From Candidatus Villigracilis vicinus (GTDB lineage Bacteria > Chloroflexota > Anaerolineae > Anaerolineales > Villigracilaceae), in contig JADKIL010000005.1 in assembly GCA_016721315.1 (NCBI GenBank), forward strand, positions 327,081 through 391,080: a stretch of 64,000 nt of DNA, given 5' to 3'. The translations under genes and the position numbers were made by a program. The notes under the pieces were generated by a model, which saw only the letters and a program-made list of their open reading frames with translations, did no database searches and was not told the DNA's origin. The first letter of the stretch is position 1; the number at the start of each line of letters is the position of its first letter. This document shows, one piece after another, positions 29,965 through 38,801 of this stretch.

Positions 29965-31120
29965 ACGGACGCTTATCCAGTTTCACAGGCACATCCACAC
30001 GTTCTTCACCGCGCAAAACAGTGAGTACAACCGTATCACCGGGTCCTTTATTGGTAATGAGATATGCCAACATTTCATCGAAGGTGCGCACTTCTCTGCC
30101 ATCAATGGCTACGATCAAATCGCCGCCTGCCAGCAAGGTCGGGTAATTGGTCGGGGTCGTTCCAGCTTTGATGCCTGCCTTATCCGCCGGACCGTTCGGC
30201 ACAACCGAGGTCACATACGCACCGGTATATTGCTTCAACCCCAATGCATTGACCGCATCGAGGCTCAAGGCACTGCTGGAAGAGATACCGAGGAAAGGAT
30301 AATCATAGTTACCGGTCTGGATCAACACCGGCACCACGCGTTTGACGATATTGATGGAGATCGCGAACCCAATGCCCGAGTTGACCGGCTCGCCGGTATC
30401 GGTAAAGTTGGTGGTGCGAATGGCGCGATTGATGCCGATCACTTCACCATAAATATTGAAGAGCGGACCACCCGAATTGCCCGGGTTGATCGCCGCATCG
30501 GTCTGAATGATATCGCCTGCGCTAAAGAGTGCGCCATCAGGGCTGGAGCGCTGAGAATCCAATGTGCGCCCAAGCGCAGAAATGATCCCCACCGTCATGG
30601 TGCTTTCCAAACCAAAGGGATTGCCAATGGCAACCACGGTCTGCCCCACCTTCAGCAAGGACGAATCACCCAAAGGCAGCGGCTTGAGTTCCGCCGCAGG
30701 GGCATCCACTTTGATGACTGCCAGATCCGAATCCGTATCAATGCCCACGATCGAACCAAACACCATAAAGCCGGAGCTAAAACGCACCTCCACTACATCC
30801 ACCGGCTCGCCCGGATTGCTAACATTTTCAACTACATGGAAATTGGTCACAATGTGACCCTGATCGTCGAACACGAACCCGGAGCCCTGACCACTATCCG
30901 TAAAGATGGCAACCGTACCCGGGCTGACATTCTCGAACAACGTCACCAGGGTTTCCTGCTCGGCAGGATTGACATCAGATGCATCTGAAACCTGAACAGT
31001 GGGAGCCACTTCAACCGGTAAAGACGAATCAGGGCTCTGCGTTGCCGCAAAGGACGGAGTCTGGCAAGCCAAAGCGGCAAGCGCCAGCGTTAATATCGCA
31101 AGGGTTACTTTCTTTTTCAT
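29963..31120 (-). CDS. htrA: HtrA/DegP-type S1C serine protease, lipoprotein
   Basis: The product of about 385 residues starts with a lipoprotein signal (LALAALAC lipobox). A trypsin-like protease domain follows with His in VTNFHVVEN, Asp in DSDLAVIKV and Ser in NPGNSGGPLFN, then one C-terminal PDZ domain (GAYVTSVVPNGPADKAGI). HtrA proteases degrade or refold damaged envelope proteins. ATG 31120 is chosen over a TTG one codon upstream; GAGGAG lies at good spacing. It is 13 nt after the DnaJ-class gene, so the two stress genes form one operon. Confidence 0.9.
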   Translation of the reverse strand: MKKKVTLAILTLALAALACQTPSFAATQSPDSSLPVEVAPTVQVSDASDVNPAEQETLVTLFENVSPGTVAIFTDSGQGSGFVFDDQGHIVTNFHVVENVSNPGEPVDVVEVRFSSGFMVFGSIVGIDTDSDLAVIKVDAPAAELKPLPLGDSSLLKVGQTVVAIGNPFGLESTMTVGIISALGRTLDSQRSSPDGALFSAGDIIQTDAAINPGNSGGPLFNIYGEVIGINRAIRTTNFTDTGEPVNSGIGFAISINIVKRVVPVLIQTGNYDYPFLGISSSSALSLDAVNALGLKQYTGAYVTSVVPNGPADKAGIKAGTTPTNYPTLLAGGDLIVAIDGREVRTFDEMLAYLITNKGPGDTVVLTVLRGEERVDVPVKLDKRP

Positions 31121-31133
31121 CAATAGAACTCCT

Positions 31134-32048
31134 CTAAAACTTGATACGGGATGCTTCCTCGATCAATTCCCGCTGTTTGGACGACAGGTATTTCGGAATC
31201 TGTACCTTGAGCTTCACATACAGATCCCCTTTAACCTTCGGGTCTTTCACAGTCGGCATACCGCGCCCAGCCAGTCGAAACACTTGCTCGGGCTGGGTTC
31301 CAGCAGGAATGCCCAGCTTCACTTTACCAGTGGGCGTTTCCACATCCGCATCACCGCCGAGAATAAGCGTAAAAACATCCACATTGGATGTTGTGGTTAA
31401 GTTACTGCCGTCACGTTCAAAGCGTTCATCCTCCGCTACTTTTATCAGCAGAAAAAGATCGCTTCTATCTGGACCTTCGCCTGCCACCCGCACCTTGGAG
31501 CCCGTCTTCACCCCAGCCGGGATGCGAACGTTGACCTTGCTGCCATTGGCACGCTGTAATTGGCGCATGGTGCCGTCATATGATTCTTGAAAACTGATCT
31601 CCACTTCCTGCTCGTACCCCGGCGACTCTTGCGCGAACGGATTGCTGCGTCCTTGCGAACGCAATGCTTCGCCAAAAATGGTACGGAAGAAATCAGAGAA
31701 TCCACCCGCGCCGCCCGTGCCGCCGAACATATCGTCCACATTGCCGCGTTGACCCGCCGCCTGCTGCTGTTGAAACCAGTCGTCCCATTGAAAGTCGCCT
31801 GGTCTGCCGCCAGTGGTGCGGAAGTTCGAGTAGGCGCTGCCAAGTCGGTCGTAATGAGCGCGCTTTTGATCGTCGCTCAAGACCTGATAGGCTTCGTTGA
31901 TCTCCTTGAACTTGTCTTCCGCCTTTTTATCCCCGGGGTTCTTATCGGGATGATATTGCATGGCAAGCTTGCGGTACGCCGAGCGGATCTCATCCGCGCT
32001 GGCTTTTCGTTCTACACCGAGAATCTTGTAATAATCCTTATAGTCCAT
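31134..32048 (-). CDS. DnaJ-class (CbpA-type) co-chaperone
   Basis: The product of about 304 residues begins with a J domain (MDYKDYYKILGV; HPD motif in YHPDKNPG), then a Gly/Phe-rich linker (GGTGGAGGFSDFFRT) and the two C-terminal beta-sandwich substrate domains. The zinc-finger region of true DnaJ is absent, which makes it CbpA-like. It stimulates DnaK ATPase and delivers unfolded clients. ATG at 32046-32048 is preferred, since the 13 residues upstream do not match the family. It precedes htrA in the same operon. Confidence 0.88.
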   Translation of the reverse strand: MDYKDYYKILGVERKASADEIRSAYRKLAMQYHPDKNPGDKKAEDKFKEINEAYQVLSDDQKRAHYDRLGSAYSNFRTTGGRPGDFQWDDWFQQQQAAGQRGNVDDMFGGTGGAGGFSDFFRTIFGEALRSQGRSNPFAQESPGYEQEVEISFQESYDGTMRQLQRANGSKVNVRIPAGVKTGSKVRVAGEGPDRSDLFLLIKVAEDERFERDGSNLTTTSNVDVFTLILGGDADVETPTGKVKLGIPAGTQPEQVFRLAGRGMPTVKDPKVKGDLYVKLKVQIPKYLSSKQRELIEEASRIKF

Positions 32049-32174
32049 TAGGCTATTTTCATCCCGTAAGAGGAAGGGGTCAAGCACCCAAAGGTTGCAC
32101 TTACATAACTCTAACCTGTTTGTAGTGTGGTACAGTAGTCAAAAACCATTCTAAAAAGAAAAAATGAGGGTACG

Positions 32175-32756
32175 ATGAAATCAATTTGTGTTTTTTGTGG
32201 CTCTTCCGATGCAGTCCACAACGACTATAAAACCGCGGCGTTCCAAATGGGGGCAACTCTTGCTCAAAATGGAATACGTGTGGTGTACGGCGGCGGAAAA
32301 ACCGGGCTGATGGGCGAGGTTGCCAACGGAGCCCTTTCTGCAGGCGGCGAGGTGATCGGGGTCATTATCCCTTCCATGAACACACCTGCACTGGCACATA
32401 CCGGGCTGACCCAGATGGAGGTTACCCCTGAAATGCGCTCGCGCAAAGCCCGCATGCATGAACTATCAGACGGATTCATTGCCCTGCCCGGCGGCTTTGG
32501 CACCTGGGACGAACTTTTTGAAACCATTACTTGGGCACAGACCGGCGGGCATGAAAAACCGGTAGGGTTATTAAACGTGAAAAATTATTACATCCCCCTG
32601 CTGGCTGCCATAGACCATGCCGTGGCAGAAGGCTTCGTTTTCAACGAACATCGCCAAGCGATCTCGTTCGAGACAGACCCATCCAAGCTGCTGGAGTCGA
32701 TGCGAAATTACGAGCACCCGCATGAAGCCGTTAAACGTTGGATGAAGGAAGACTAG
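32175..32756 (+). CDS. LOG family protein (TIGR00730), nucleoside 5'-monophosphate phosphoribohydrolase-like
   Basis: The 193-residue protein has the Rossmann-like LOG fold with the signature PGGFGTWDELFE and the preceding SRKARMHELSD segment. Family members cleave the N-glycosidic bond of nucleoside monophosphates; the plant and some bacterial enzymes release cytokinins. The size is normal and the start MKSICVFCGSSD is typical. It is a single-gene unit on the plus strand between the DnaJ and map genes. Confidence 0.88.
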   Translation: MKSICVFCGSSDAVHNDYKTAAFQMGATLAQNGIRVVYGGGKTGLMGEVANGALSAGGEVIGVIIPSMNTPALAHTGLTQMEVTPEMRSRKARMHELSDGFIALPGGFGTWDELFETITWAQTGGHEKPVGLLNVKNYYIPLLAAIDHAVAEGFVFNEHRQAISFETDPSKLLESMRNYEHPHEAVKRWMKED

Positions 32757-32764
32757 TTTTACGA

Positions 32765-32800
32765 ATTACGCCCCAGGCAGTCTACTACCTGGGGCGTAAT
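32765..32800. terminator. Bidirectional terminator
   Basis: ATTACGCCCCAGG and CCTGGGGCGTAAT form a 13-bp perfect stem between the converging LOG and map genes. Confidence 0.8.
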
Positions 32801-32822
32801 GATTTAACCAGCCTGAGATTTT

Positions 32823-33569
32823 TTACGGCAGAGTCAAAATGATCGGCTCGCCTTTGGTGATAATAACCGTATGTTCGAATTGGGCAGCGATGGTGCTATC
32901 CACGGTCTTGAGAGACCAGCCGTCCATTTTTTCTACCACGTGACCCTGCCCGGTGGTAAGGAAAGGCTCAATGGCAAGCACCAAACCGTTCTCAAGAATG
33001 CGGCGATCTTCCGGCTTGTGAAAGTTATACACGGCGGAAGGCTTGTCGTGCAGCTGACGTCCGATGCCGTGACCGGTCAGGTCAAAGATGGGGTTATAGC
33101 CATGTTTGCTGGCTTCCTGTTGAACGGTTTTACCAATGAGATTAAGCGGCTTGCCTGCTCTCACCACACTGAGCACTGCCGCCAGCGCAGCCTTGGTGGC
33201 TTCGAGCAGTTTTTCATACTCGGGTGTGGAGGTACCTACCACCATGGACGCGCCGGTATCGCCAAAGTAGCCGTTCAACTCCGCAGAGACATCAATATTG
33301 ATCAACTCGCCGTCTTGAATAACATGGCTGCCGGGAATACCATGCGCGATGACAGGAGAAACGCTAATGCAGGTACCGCCGGGGAATTCGTACATCACCC
33401 GTGGCGCTGATTTGGCGCCCTGCTTGTTGAGAAAGTCTTCGCCGATCTGGTCAAGTTCCAATGTGGTCATGCCTGGTTTTACACTCGCCATCATTAATTG
33501 CATGGCTTGAGCACAGACTTTGCCAGCGGCTTTAAGCCCATTGATATCTTTTTCGTCTGTAGCGATCAT
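32823..33569 (-). CDS. map: Methionine aminopeptidase, type I
   Basis: The 248-residue enzyme has all the metal and substrate residues of type Ia MetAP: His in VIAHGIPG, Asp in LINIDVSA, Asp in GYFGDTGAS, His in LTGHGIGR, Glu in LAIEPFLT and Glu in QFEHTVIIT. It removes the initiator methionine from new proteins. It starts one base after the stop of the DinB-like gene, and the S51-like gene follows the same strand, so it is the last gene of a minus-strand operon. Confidence 0.93.
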   Translation of the reverse strand: MIATDEKDINGLKAAGKVCAQAMQLMMASVKPGMTTLELDQIGEDFLNKQGAKSAPRVMYEFPGGTCISVSPVIAHGIPGSHVIQDGELINIDVSAELNGYFGDTGASMVVGTSTPEYEKLLEATKAALAAVLSVVRAGKPLNLIGKTVQQEASKHGYNPIFDLTGHGIGRQLHDKPSAVYNFHKPEDRRILENGLVLAIEPFLTTGQGHVVEKMDGWSLKTVDSTIAAQFEHTVIITKGEPIILTLP

Positions 33570-34067
33570 TTAAGTTTTAATTCCTCTTTCAATAGTCTCA
33601 CGGTGTTCTTGGAAATGTTCAGTGGTATCACCCAAGACCCATAAGAGCAACGGGTCTGGTCGGTCAGCATGACGCGGTTTGAGCAGATCTTCAAAGGAAG
33701 TTTCGTCTAATTTTTTCATCAGCAATGCATACACGCGTTTGAGATGATCCAGTACCTCAGCACGCGGACGGGCTTGATTGCGTTTGAACAAAAGCGGGTT
33801 GACCGCTTCCACGCTCCATTCGGGCAGTTCCGCCTGCGAAACTCCAACGACATCATAATATGGGCGTTTGTCCATGTGATAGCCCATGAGGAGGTTCATC
33901 CATTCGGTGAGATGAGCAAGGTTATCTTTGGGTGACCAGCCGCCTTCATCAGGCGTTGTCATTTGCTCATCGGTTAATGAGTCGGCAAGTGAATTCAATG
34001 CCGCCCATTCTCGTTCAATGGCAGACATCAACTCTTCTTTGTTTTCAGGCATCCATTGTTCGGTCAT
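33570..34067 (-). CDS. DinB/ClbS-like four-helix bundle protein
   Basis: The 165-residue protein has the DinB superfamily helical bundle, with a conserved opening helix (ALNSLADSLTDEQMTTP), then GWSPKDNLAHLTEWM and a late HFQEHRETI. These His positions are the usual metal-binding sites. Members include thiol transferases and the colibactin-protecting ClbS. The role here is unknown. It abuts map with no gap. Confidence 0.7.
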   Translation of the reverse strand: MTEQWMPENKEELMSAIEREWAALNSLADSLTDEQMTTPDEGGWSPKDNLAHLTEWMNLLMGYHMDKRPYYDVVGVSQAELPEWSVEAVNPLLFKRNQARPRAEVLDHLKRVYALLMKKLDETSFEDLLKPRHADRPDPLLLWVLGDTTEHFQEHRETIERGIKT

Positions 34068-34075
34068 AGTGTCTC

Positions 34076-34762
34076 CTATAAAGCGATCTGCTGACCCTCT
34101 TCGAGTCTTTCTTTTTCCGAATCTTTTCTCAAAACATACGCCTCGCCACGGACGAGGGTGGTCTTGCCCTTTTCTGTTTTCACATACGCCCCATCACACA
34201 TTATGATGACGGGGTTATCGTGGAAGAAGTGATAATCCGCAAGCCAGTCATCTTTCACCGACTGACCATATCCATCCAACGGGTAATGCGGCGAGACGTT
34301 GAACGGAATTGCATTCAAGCCTTTGAAGAAAGCCGTACTGACTGCGTTCAAATCTTTCGAAGTTAGGATGTTCGGTCCACACAGGATGGCGCCCGCGCTA
34401 AAGCCGACATAAGGCAAACCAGCTTGAATGCGCTTTTGCAGGAAAGGCATCACTCCGCTGGCATGCAAACGATGGTTTAGCAAAAACGTGTTTCCGCCAG
34501 GCACATACACCACCTGCGCATCGCGGATGATGCTCTCAATTGCCTTTGGGGTCATCAACTCGGTGTTGATTGTTTTCAGCTCTGCCAATCCCTTGAAAGC
34601 ATCTTCGGTCATTTCCAACCAGCGTTCGGCATATAAAGAAGCCAGCGGCAAATAGGCAATGGTCGGTTCCTCTTTGCCTTCCACATACGGACGGCAGGCA
34701 TCGACGATATCGTCCAAGTCCCTTTCGCCGGGAGATGAGAAGAGATGTAAATTTGCGGGCAT
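34076..34762 (-). CDS. Peptidase E (S51)-like protein
   Basis: The 228-residue protein has the class I glutamine-amidotransferase-like fold of family S51. The nucleophile Ser is seen in VGFSAGAILCG, after the typical VYVPGGNTF. Family members cleave Asp-X dipeptides or cyanophycin-derived dipeptides. It lies 8 nt upstream of the DinB-like gene on the same strand. Substrate preference cannot be read from the sequence. Confidence 0.78.
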   Translation of the reverse strand: MPANLHLFSSPGERDLDDIVDACRPYVEGKEEPTIAYLPLASLYAERWLEMTEDAFKGLAELKTINTELMTPKAIESIIRDAQVVYVPGGNTFLLNHRLHASGVMPFLQKRIQAGLPYVGFSAGAILCGPNILTSKDLNAVSTAFFKGLNAIPFNVSPHYPLDGYGQSVKDDWLADYHFFHDNPVIIMCDGAYVKTEKGKTTLVRGEAYVLRKDSEKERLEEGQQIAL

Positions 34763-34782
34763 AAGGGGATTGTATCAAAGAT

Positions 34783-34810
34783 GTAGGGGCGACTCGCGAG
34801 TCGCCCCTAC
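34783..34810. repeat. Perfect 28-nt palindrome between tmk and the S51 gene
   Basis: The 14-nt arm GTAGGGGCGACTCG is followed at once by its exact reverse complement. It fills most of the 52-nt gap between tmk and the peptidase gene. It could be a transcript-stabilising stem or a dispersed REP-type element. There is no T tract, so it is not a standard terminator. Confidence 0.7.
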
Positions 34811-34814
34811 GTAA

Positions 34815-35429
34815 TTATTTGTTCAATCTTTCCAAAATCACTTGCCGCAACTCCGCCTGCACGGATTCCCATGCCTGCTCCGAGTTGACGACCACCCAAC
34901 GCTTCGGCTCGGCGTTGACCATCTCCAAATACCCATCGCGAACTCGTTTGTGGAAATCCACAGTCTTGGCGTCCATGCGATTCCATTCATTATCTTTCTT
35001 CTTGCGTGCCAACCCTACTTCAATATCAAGGTCAAGCAGAATGGTCAGGTCAGGAGTCAAACCACCGGTGGCGTATTTGACCAAGGCACGAATTTCATCC
35101 AAGTTTTGCTGGTGACCGTAGCCTTGATAGGCAATGGTGGAATCATAGTAGCGGTCGGAAAGAACAATTTCCCCATCGGCAAGACGCGGCTTGATAACCT
35201 GCTCCACGATCTGGGCGCGTGCAGCTTGATATAGCAACGTTTCCGTGCGTGGATGCATCTCGGCATTCTTCATATCATGCAGAATATCGCGGATCTGCTC
35301 GCTGATGGATGTCCCACCGGGTTCGCGGGTCGGGAAGACGGTGTGTCCCTTCTCGCGTAGAAATTCGACCAGATGGGGAATGTGAGAAGTTTTGCCCGAA
35401 CCTTCGGGACCTTCAAGAGTAATGAACAT
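34815..35429 (-). CDS. tmk: Thymidylate kinase
   Basis: The product of about 204 residues starts MFITLEGPEGSGKTSH with a complete P loop. The DRY-type motif (LSDRYYDSTIAYQGYG) and the LID region are present. It phosphorylates dTMP to dTDP. The frame extends ten codons upstream, but ATG at 35427-35429 is the family start. Confidence 0.92.
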   Translation of the reverse strand: MFITLEGPEGSGKTSHIPHLVEFLREKGHTVFPTREPGGTSISEQIRDILHDMKNAEMHPRTETLLYQAARAQIVEQVIKPRLADGEIVLSDRYYDSTIAYQGYGHQQNLDEIRALVKYATGGLTPDLTILLDLDIEVGLARKKKDNEWNRMDAKTVDFHKRVRDGYLEMVNAEPKRWVVVNSEQAWESVQAELRQVILERLNK

Positions 35430-35481
35430 GGGGGAAGTATAAAGGAGACAGGGGAACAAGTAAACGGGAATTCTTACAATA

Positions 35482-35598
35482 TGTCACCCTGAGCGACACT
35501 GCGCCGCACTGAGTTTGTTGCAGTGCAGGTGTAGCGAAGGGTCTCTACCAAGATAATCGAGACTCTTCGGTCGCGAAGAGCGCTCCCTAAGAGTGACA
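35482..35598. repeat. MITE-like element with imperfect terminal inverted repeats
   Basis: The 117-nt non-coding stretch begins TGTCACCCTGAG and ends CTAAGAGTGACA; the ends are inverted repeats with 10 of 12 positions matching. Internal short inverted repeats are also present (CTCTTCG/CGAAGAG). A shorter relative lies at 2909-2979 in the opposite orientation. No open reading frame is inside. Confidence 0.55.
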
Positions 35599-35608
35599 CC
35601 ATAATCCT

Positions 35609-36007
35609 TCAATCCCGATAATCCCCCACGTAAAACTCCAGCTGAATATTATCAGGGTCACGAAAGCAGACGTATTCTTCCTTCCCGTCCGGGTCGAATT
35701 CAATGCCTGCGGTTGGAATATTCATTTCTTTCAATAAGATCAATAAATCTTCTAATTGATTGCACGAATCGACGGCAAAGGCAAAGTGGTCGAGCCCGAT
35801 ACGGTTCTCATCAAAGCGGTCATTGGAAATCGGCTGATGCGGCGCTCGTTGAAACGCCAACAGGAAGTTATCACATGAGATCCAACGGATGTTTTCGTTC
35901 CCGCCGCCGATCTCCACACCGAGAATGCGACGATAGAACGCATCCGACCGGGCAGGGTCAGCTACGGTCAAAATGATGTGATGAACTCCACGAACTTGTT
36001 TTGGCAT
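35609..36007 (-). CDS. VOC superfamily (glyoxalase-fold) protein
   Basis: The 132-residue protein has the paired beta-alpha-beta-beta-beta units of the VOC superfamily. Likely metal ligands are His in GVHHIILTV, His in GLDHFAFAV and Glu in IQLEFYVGD. Members include dioxygenases, glyoxalases and fosfomycin-resistance proteins. The sequence does not allow a choice. It stands alone on the minus strand, separated from the ATPase gene by a terminator. Confidence 0.8.
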   Translation of the reverse strand: MPKQVRGVHHIILTVADPARSDAFYRRILGVEIGGGNENIRWISCDNFLLAFQRAPHQPISNDRFDENRIGLDHFAFAVDSCNQLEDLLILLKEMNIPTAGIEFDPDGKEEYVCFRDPDNIQLEFYVGDYRD

Positions 36008-36030
36008 CCGAAATCTCCTTCACAAGATAA

Positions 36031-36079
36031 TAAAAGACCGTGGACGCCCGACAATCGTGATTGCCTTCGTCCACGGTCT
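36031..36079 (-). terminator. Terminator after the R3H/SpoIIIAA-like gene
   Basis: On the minus strand AGACCGTGGACG pairs with CGTCCACGGTCT across a 21-nt loop, followed by TTTTATTATC. It sits between the ATPase gene and the VOC gene. Confidence 0.7.
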
Positions 36080-36099
36080 ATGGTCAATCGTCCGCGGTC

Positions 36100-37689
36100 T
36101 TACTCTCTAAAAATCCTCACATGCCTGCGTGGTTCTTTGCCATATGAATGAGAAACCAACTCGGCATCACGCGCCATCTCATGTTGCAAACGGCGCACGA
36201 GGGATGGTCCCGGCGGCAGGTCAACGAAGCGCTCACCATTCAAGACCGCGCTAATGGCTTGCTTTGCCGCATCACGAACATCTTCCATGTTATCGCGCTG
36301 CACATGCTCGGTCAGGCTATACAGGTCGCTTACGAACTGCTCGGTCTGCGAAACCGAATTCGCGCGCAGTACATAGATCGGCATGCCGCGTGCTTCGGCG
36401 TCCATGATGGTGTGCTCGCGATTACGGTAATACGTCCGCAGCGTCACCAGCACATCGGCTTCGGCGGCATCGGTTACAACAACCGCGGGCACACCGAGTC
36501 GCTTCGCGGCTTGCTGGAGTCGATTGCGCGCCACGCCATAAGCGAAGATGCGGATGGTCTGCAACTTTGCGCCAACGTTCGGAACTTGATTCGGCGTAGG
36601 CGAATGATCGACGGGTTGAGAAGCAGGCTGTTGTCTACGAGTCCGAAGCGGGGTTTTCGTCGGCGCTTCCGTTCTGGACTTTGGAGCGGGTGCGGCTTTC
36701 TCGATCTTGATCTCACCCGATTCGTCGCGGGTGCGCACTTCCGGCGGGATGGGTGCATCACGCAAGAGCGAGTCGACCGAGGTCATGATGTCTTGGTGCA
36801 CCGTGAAGCGGTCGCGGGTTTGGATCTCGATCAGCACGTCAAAGGTCGGCGGCGCGCGGCGTTCGAGCACGGTCTTCTGCGTACCACGACGGCGGGCTTC
36901 TTCATCTGAAAGAGTCACGGCTTCGATGCCACCGACAAGGTCACTGAGCGTGGGGTTGAGCAAAAGGTTATCAAGGGTTTGTCCGTGTGCCGTGCCGATG
37001 AGTTGCACACCGCGTTCTGCGATGGTGCGGGCGGCGAGAGCTTCAAGTTCGCGCCCGATCTCGTCGATGACGATGACTTCGGGGTTGTGATTCTCGACGG
37101 CTTCGATCATGACTTCATGCTGAAGCATCGGCTCGCGGACTTGCATGCGGCGCGCCCTGCCCACAGCGGGATGCGGCACATCACCATCACCACCGATTTC
37201 ATTGGAGGTATCGACGATAACCACGCGTTTATTCTCGGCGAGGATGCGGGCGGCTTCGCGCAGAAGCGTGGTCTTTCCCACACCAGGGCGACCAAGGATG
37301 AGCACTGACTTACCTGATTCGATCAAGTCTTGAATGATATCGACAGTGCCATACACCGCGCGACCGACGCGGCAGGTGAGCCCGACGATGGCACTGCGCC
37401 GATTTTTGATGGCAGAGATACGATGAAGCGTACGCTCCATGCCTGCGCGATTGTCCGTATCAAATGTACCGATGCGCTCGGTGATATGGTCGATCTCGGC
37501 GCGGGTGATCTCAGTATTGAGTAACGGAATTTCGCCATCCACAAAGCGGGCGGCAGGAATACGACCGAGGTCGATGACGATCTCCAGCAGTTTCTCGTTG
37601 TTATTCGCCTTCTCCACGGCATGACGAATGTTCGAGGGGAGCACGTCCAGTAGGGCTTCAAGGTCGTCTGTGATTCGATGTTGTGTCAT
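36100..37689 (-). CDS. SpoIIIAA/Ycf45-type AAA ATPase with C-terminal R3H domain
   Basis: The product of about 529 residues has a Ycf45/SpoIIIAA ATPase domain with Walker A GRPGVGKTTLLRE, Walker B VIVIDEIGRELEA and the sensor segment LIGTAHGQTLDNL. A Pro-rich linker (about 340-385) leads to a C-terminal domain ending in an R3H single-strand nucleic-acid-binding motif (PPGPSLVRRLQHEMA, then SHSYGKEPRRHVRIF). Similar proteins occur in cyanobacteria, plastids and Chloroflexota; function is unknown, and the R3H domain suggests RNA or DNA binding. ATG at 37687-37689 is preferred to an upstream TTG. Confidence 0.82.
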   Translation of the reverse strand: MTQHRITDDLEALLDVLPSNIRHAVEKANNNEKLLEIVIDLGRIPAARFVDGEIPLLNTEITRAEIDHITERIGTFDTDNRAGMERTLHRISAIKNRRSAIVGLTCRVGRAVYGTVDIIQDLIESGKSVLILGRPGVGKTTLLREAARILAENKRVVIVDTSNEIGGDGDVPHPAVGRARRMQVREPMLQHEVMIEAVENHNPEVIVIDEIGRELEALAARTIAERGVQLIGTAHGQTLDNLLLNPTLSDLVGGIEAVTLSDEEARRRGTQKTVLERRAPPTFDVLIEIQTRDRFTVHQDIMTSVDSLLRDAPIPPEVRTRDESGEIKIEKAAPAPKSRTEAPTKTPLRTRRQQPASQPVDHSPTPNQVPNVGAKLQTIRIFAYGVARNRLQQAAKRLGVPAVVVTDAAEADVLVTLRTYYRNREHTIMDAEARGMPIYVLRANSVSQTEQFVSDLYSLTEHVQRDNMEDVRDAAKQAISAVLNGERFVDLPPGPSLVRRLQHEMARDAELVSHSYGKEPRRHVRIFRE

Positions 37690-37812
37690 AGTTAAAGTAC
37701 CAGGTTCCAAGTGTCAGGTATCAAGTGACACGTTAAATCAAAAAAAGGAAAAAAGAAAGAGGCACGCGAATAAGGACAAGCGCGGCTTGGGTTTTATGGG
37801 TGTAGGGGGGAA

Positions 37813-37884
37813 TAAAAAAGGATCATGATGGTGTACCTGCCTTCCTGGGGCGTCACGCGCAGAGTTTCGCGTGTCAGGCATCCT
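37813..37884 (-). promoter_or_regulatory. Structured 5' leader with attenuator-like stem
   Basis: On the minus strand AGGAT (37884-37880) pairs with ATCCT (37823-37819) and is followed by six T residues. The enclosed part forms a CACGCG/CGCGTG hairpin and a CCTG/CAGG pairing. It lies between the promoter at 37911-37919 and the ATPase start, so it could act as an attenuator or ligand-sensing leader. It fits no riboswitch class I can recognise. Confidence 0.35.
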
Positions 37885-37910
37885 GTGCCGTTTTTGTAAT
37901 GGCAGATGAC

Positions 37911-37919
37911 ATTATAGCA
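37911..37919 (-). promoter_or_regulatory. Extended -10 promoter for the R3H/SpoIIIAA-like gene
   Basis: The minus strand reads TGCTATAAT, a full extended -10 element. No good -35 hexamer is present, as is usual for this promoter type. The leader to the ATG would be about 215 nt. Confidence 0.55.
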
Positions 37920-37952
37920 GGTGCCCGGTTAACAGACTGTTAGAGATGCGTG

Positions 37953-38801
37953 TTAATTTTTTGATTTGTCTGACGAATTTTGGGCGTGCCAATTCTTCAA
38001 GACCAGGTACGCGATCGGCAGGCTGATGCCCAACCCAGAGATGCGAATGGATTTTCGGTTGGTCAACATTAAAGCGATGAAATACTGTTTACCGTTGCGA
38101 GATTGAGTAAAGGACAATCGAACCGAAGCGATCTCATCCGCAAGCAAGGTCTTCTCGCTAAACACATATTTCAAAATCAACGAATTCCTTTCCAGCGTCA
38201 ATGAGTTTGGAATTGAGAAGACCATGGCAGCAGCAAAAGCAGCAAATAACACGAATGCCAGCAGGGCGATCAGTCCGGCAAATGGCGCCTCAGAAGTATC
38301 CATGATCGAAAGAAAAAATGAGAGCGATATGCCTAATAACAACAGCAAAACGGACATCAACAACGCAAGCGGACCCAACCCGCGCCTCATTTCGCCATAC
38401 TCCTGCGATGAAAAAAGGTCTGGGCGCTTCGAGCCAAGGATATCAATGATCTCCTCATAGCCCGGCAACCCCGGGCTTGGAGTGACGGTCATATCTTCAT
38501 TGTAGTCATGCAACTTGATATTGAAGCCCCTGCCCGAAACACGCCCAATATCCGACCAGCGCATAGACTTGGAACCGAAAAGGGATTGAGTGGTGATCTC
38601 ATCATCGGTAAGAATGACCTTTGACGAAACACTCAGAAAGATCGCCCCGAACATCAATATTCCCAAAACGGCAAAGGGCAGCATGGGGAAAAGCCGAATC
38701 AAAGCTGCTCCCGAAAGCGATGAACGCCAACATGAACACAAAAAGATAATGAGCACGATCAAGGCAAAGAGCGAATTCTTGAAAACATGCGGTTCGTTCA
38801 T
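37953..38801 (-). CDS. Uncharacterised membrane protein with PH-like segments
   Basis: The 282-residue protein has two hydrophobic segments near the N-terminus, two more at about residues 145-200, and soluble stretches after each pair (KVILTDDEITTQSLFGSKSM and SLTLERNSLILKYVFSEKTL). Their pattern recalls bacterial PH domains of the bPH/YdbS type, but similarity is weak. AAGGAGACTCC precedes the ATG. I do not recognise a function. Confidence 0.6.
   Translation of the reverse strand: MNEPHVFKNSLFALIVLIIFLCSCWRSSLSGAALIRLFPMLPFAVLGILMFGAIFLSVSSKVILTDDEITTQSLFGSKSMRWSDIGRVSGRGFNIKLHDYNEDMTVTPSPGLPGYEEIIDILGSKRPDLFSSQEYGEMRRGLGPLALLMSVLLLLLGISLSFFLSIMDTSEAPFAGLIALLAFVLFAAFAAAMVFSIPNSLTLERNSLILKYVFSEKTLLADEIASVRLSFTQSRNGKQYFIALMLTNRKSIRISGLGISLPIAYLVLKNWHAQNSSDKSKN

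Noticed and set aside
29942..30988. 348-codon open frame on the plus strand
   Set aside because: It is antisense to the HtrA gene, whose catalytic triad confirms the minus-strand reading.
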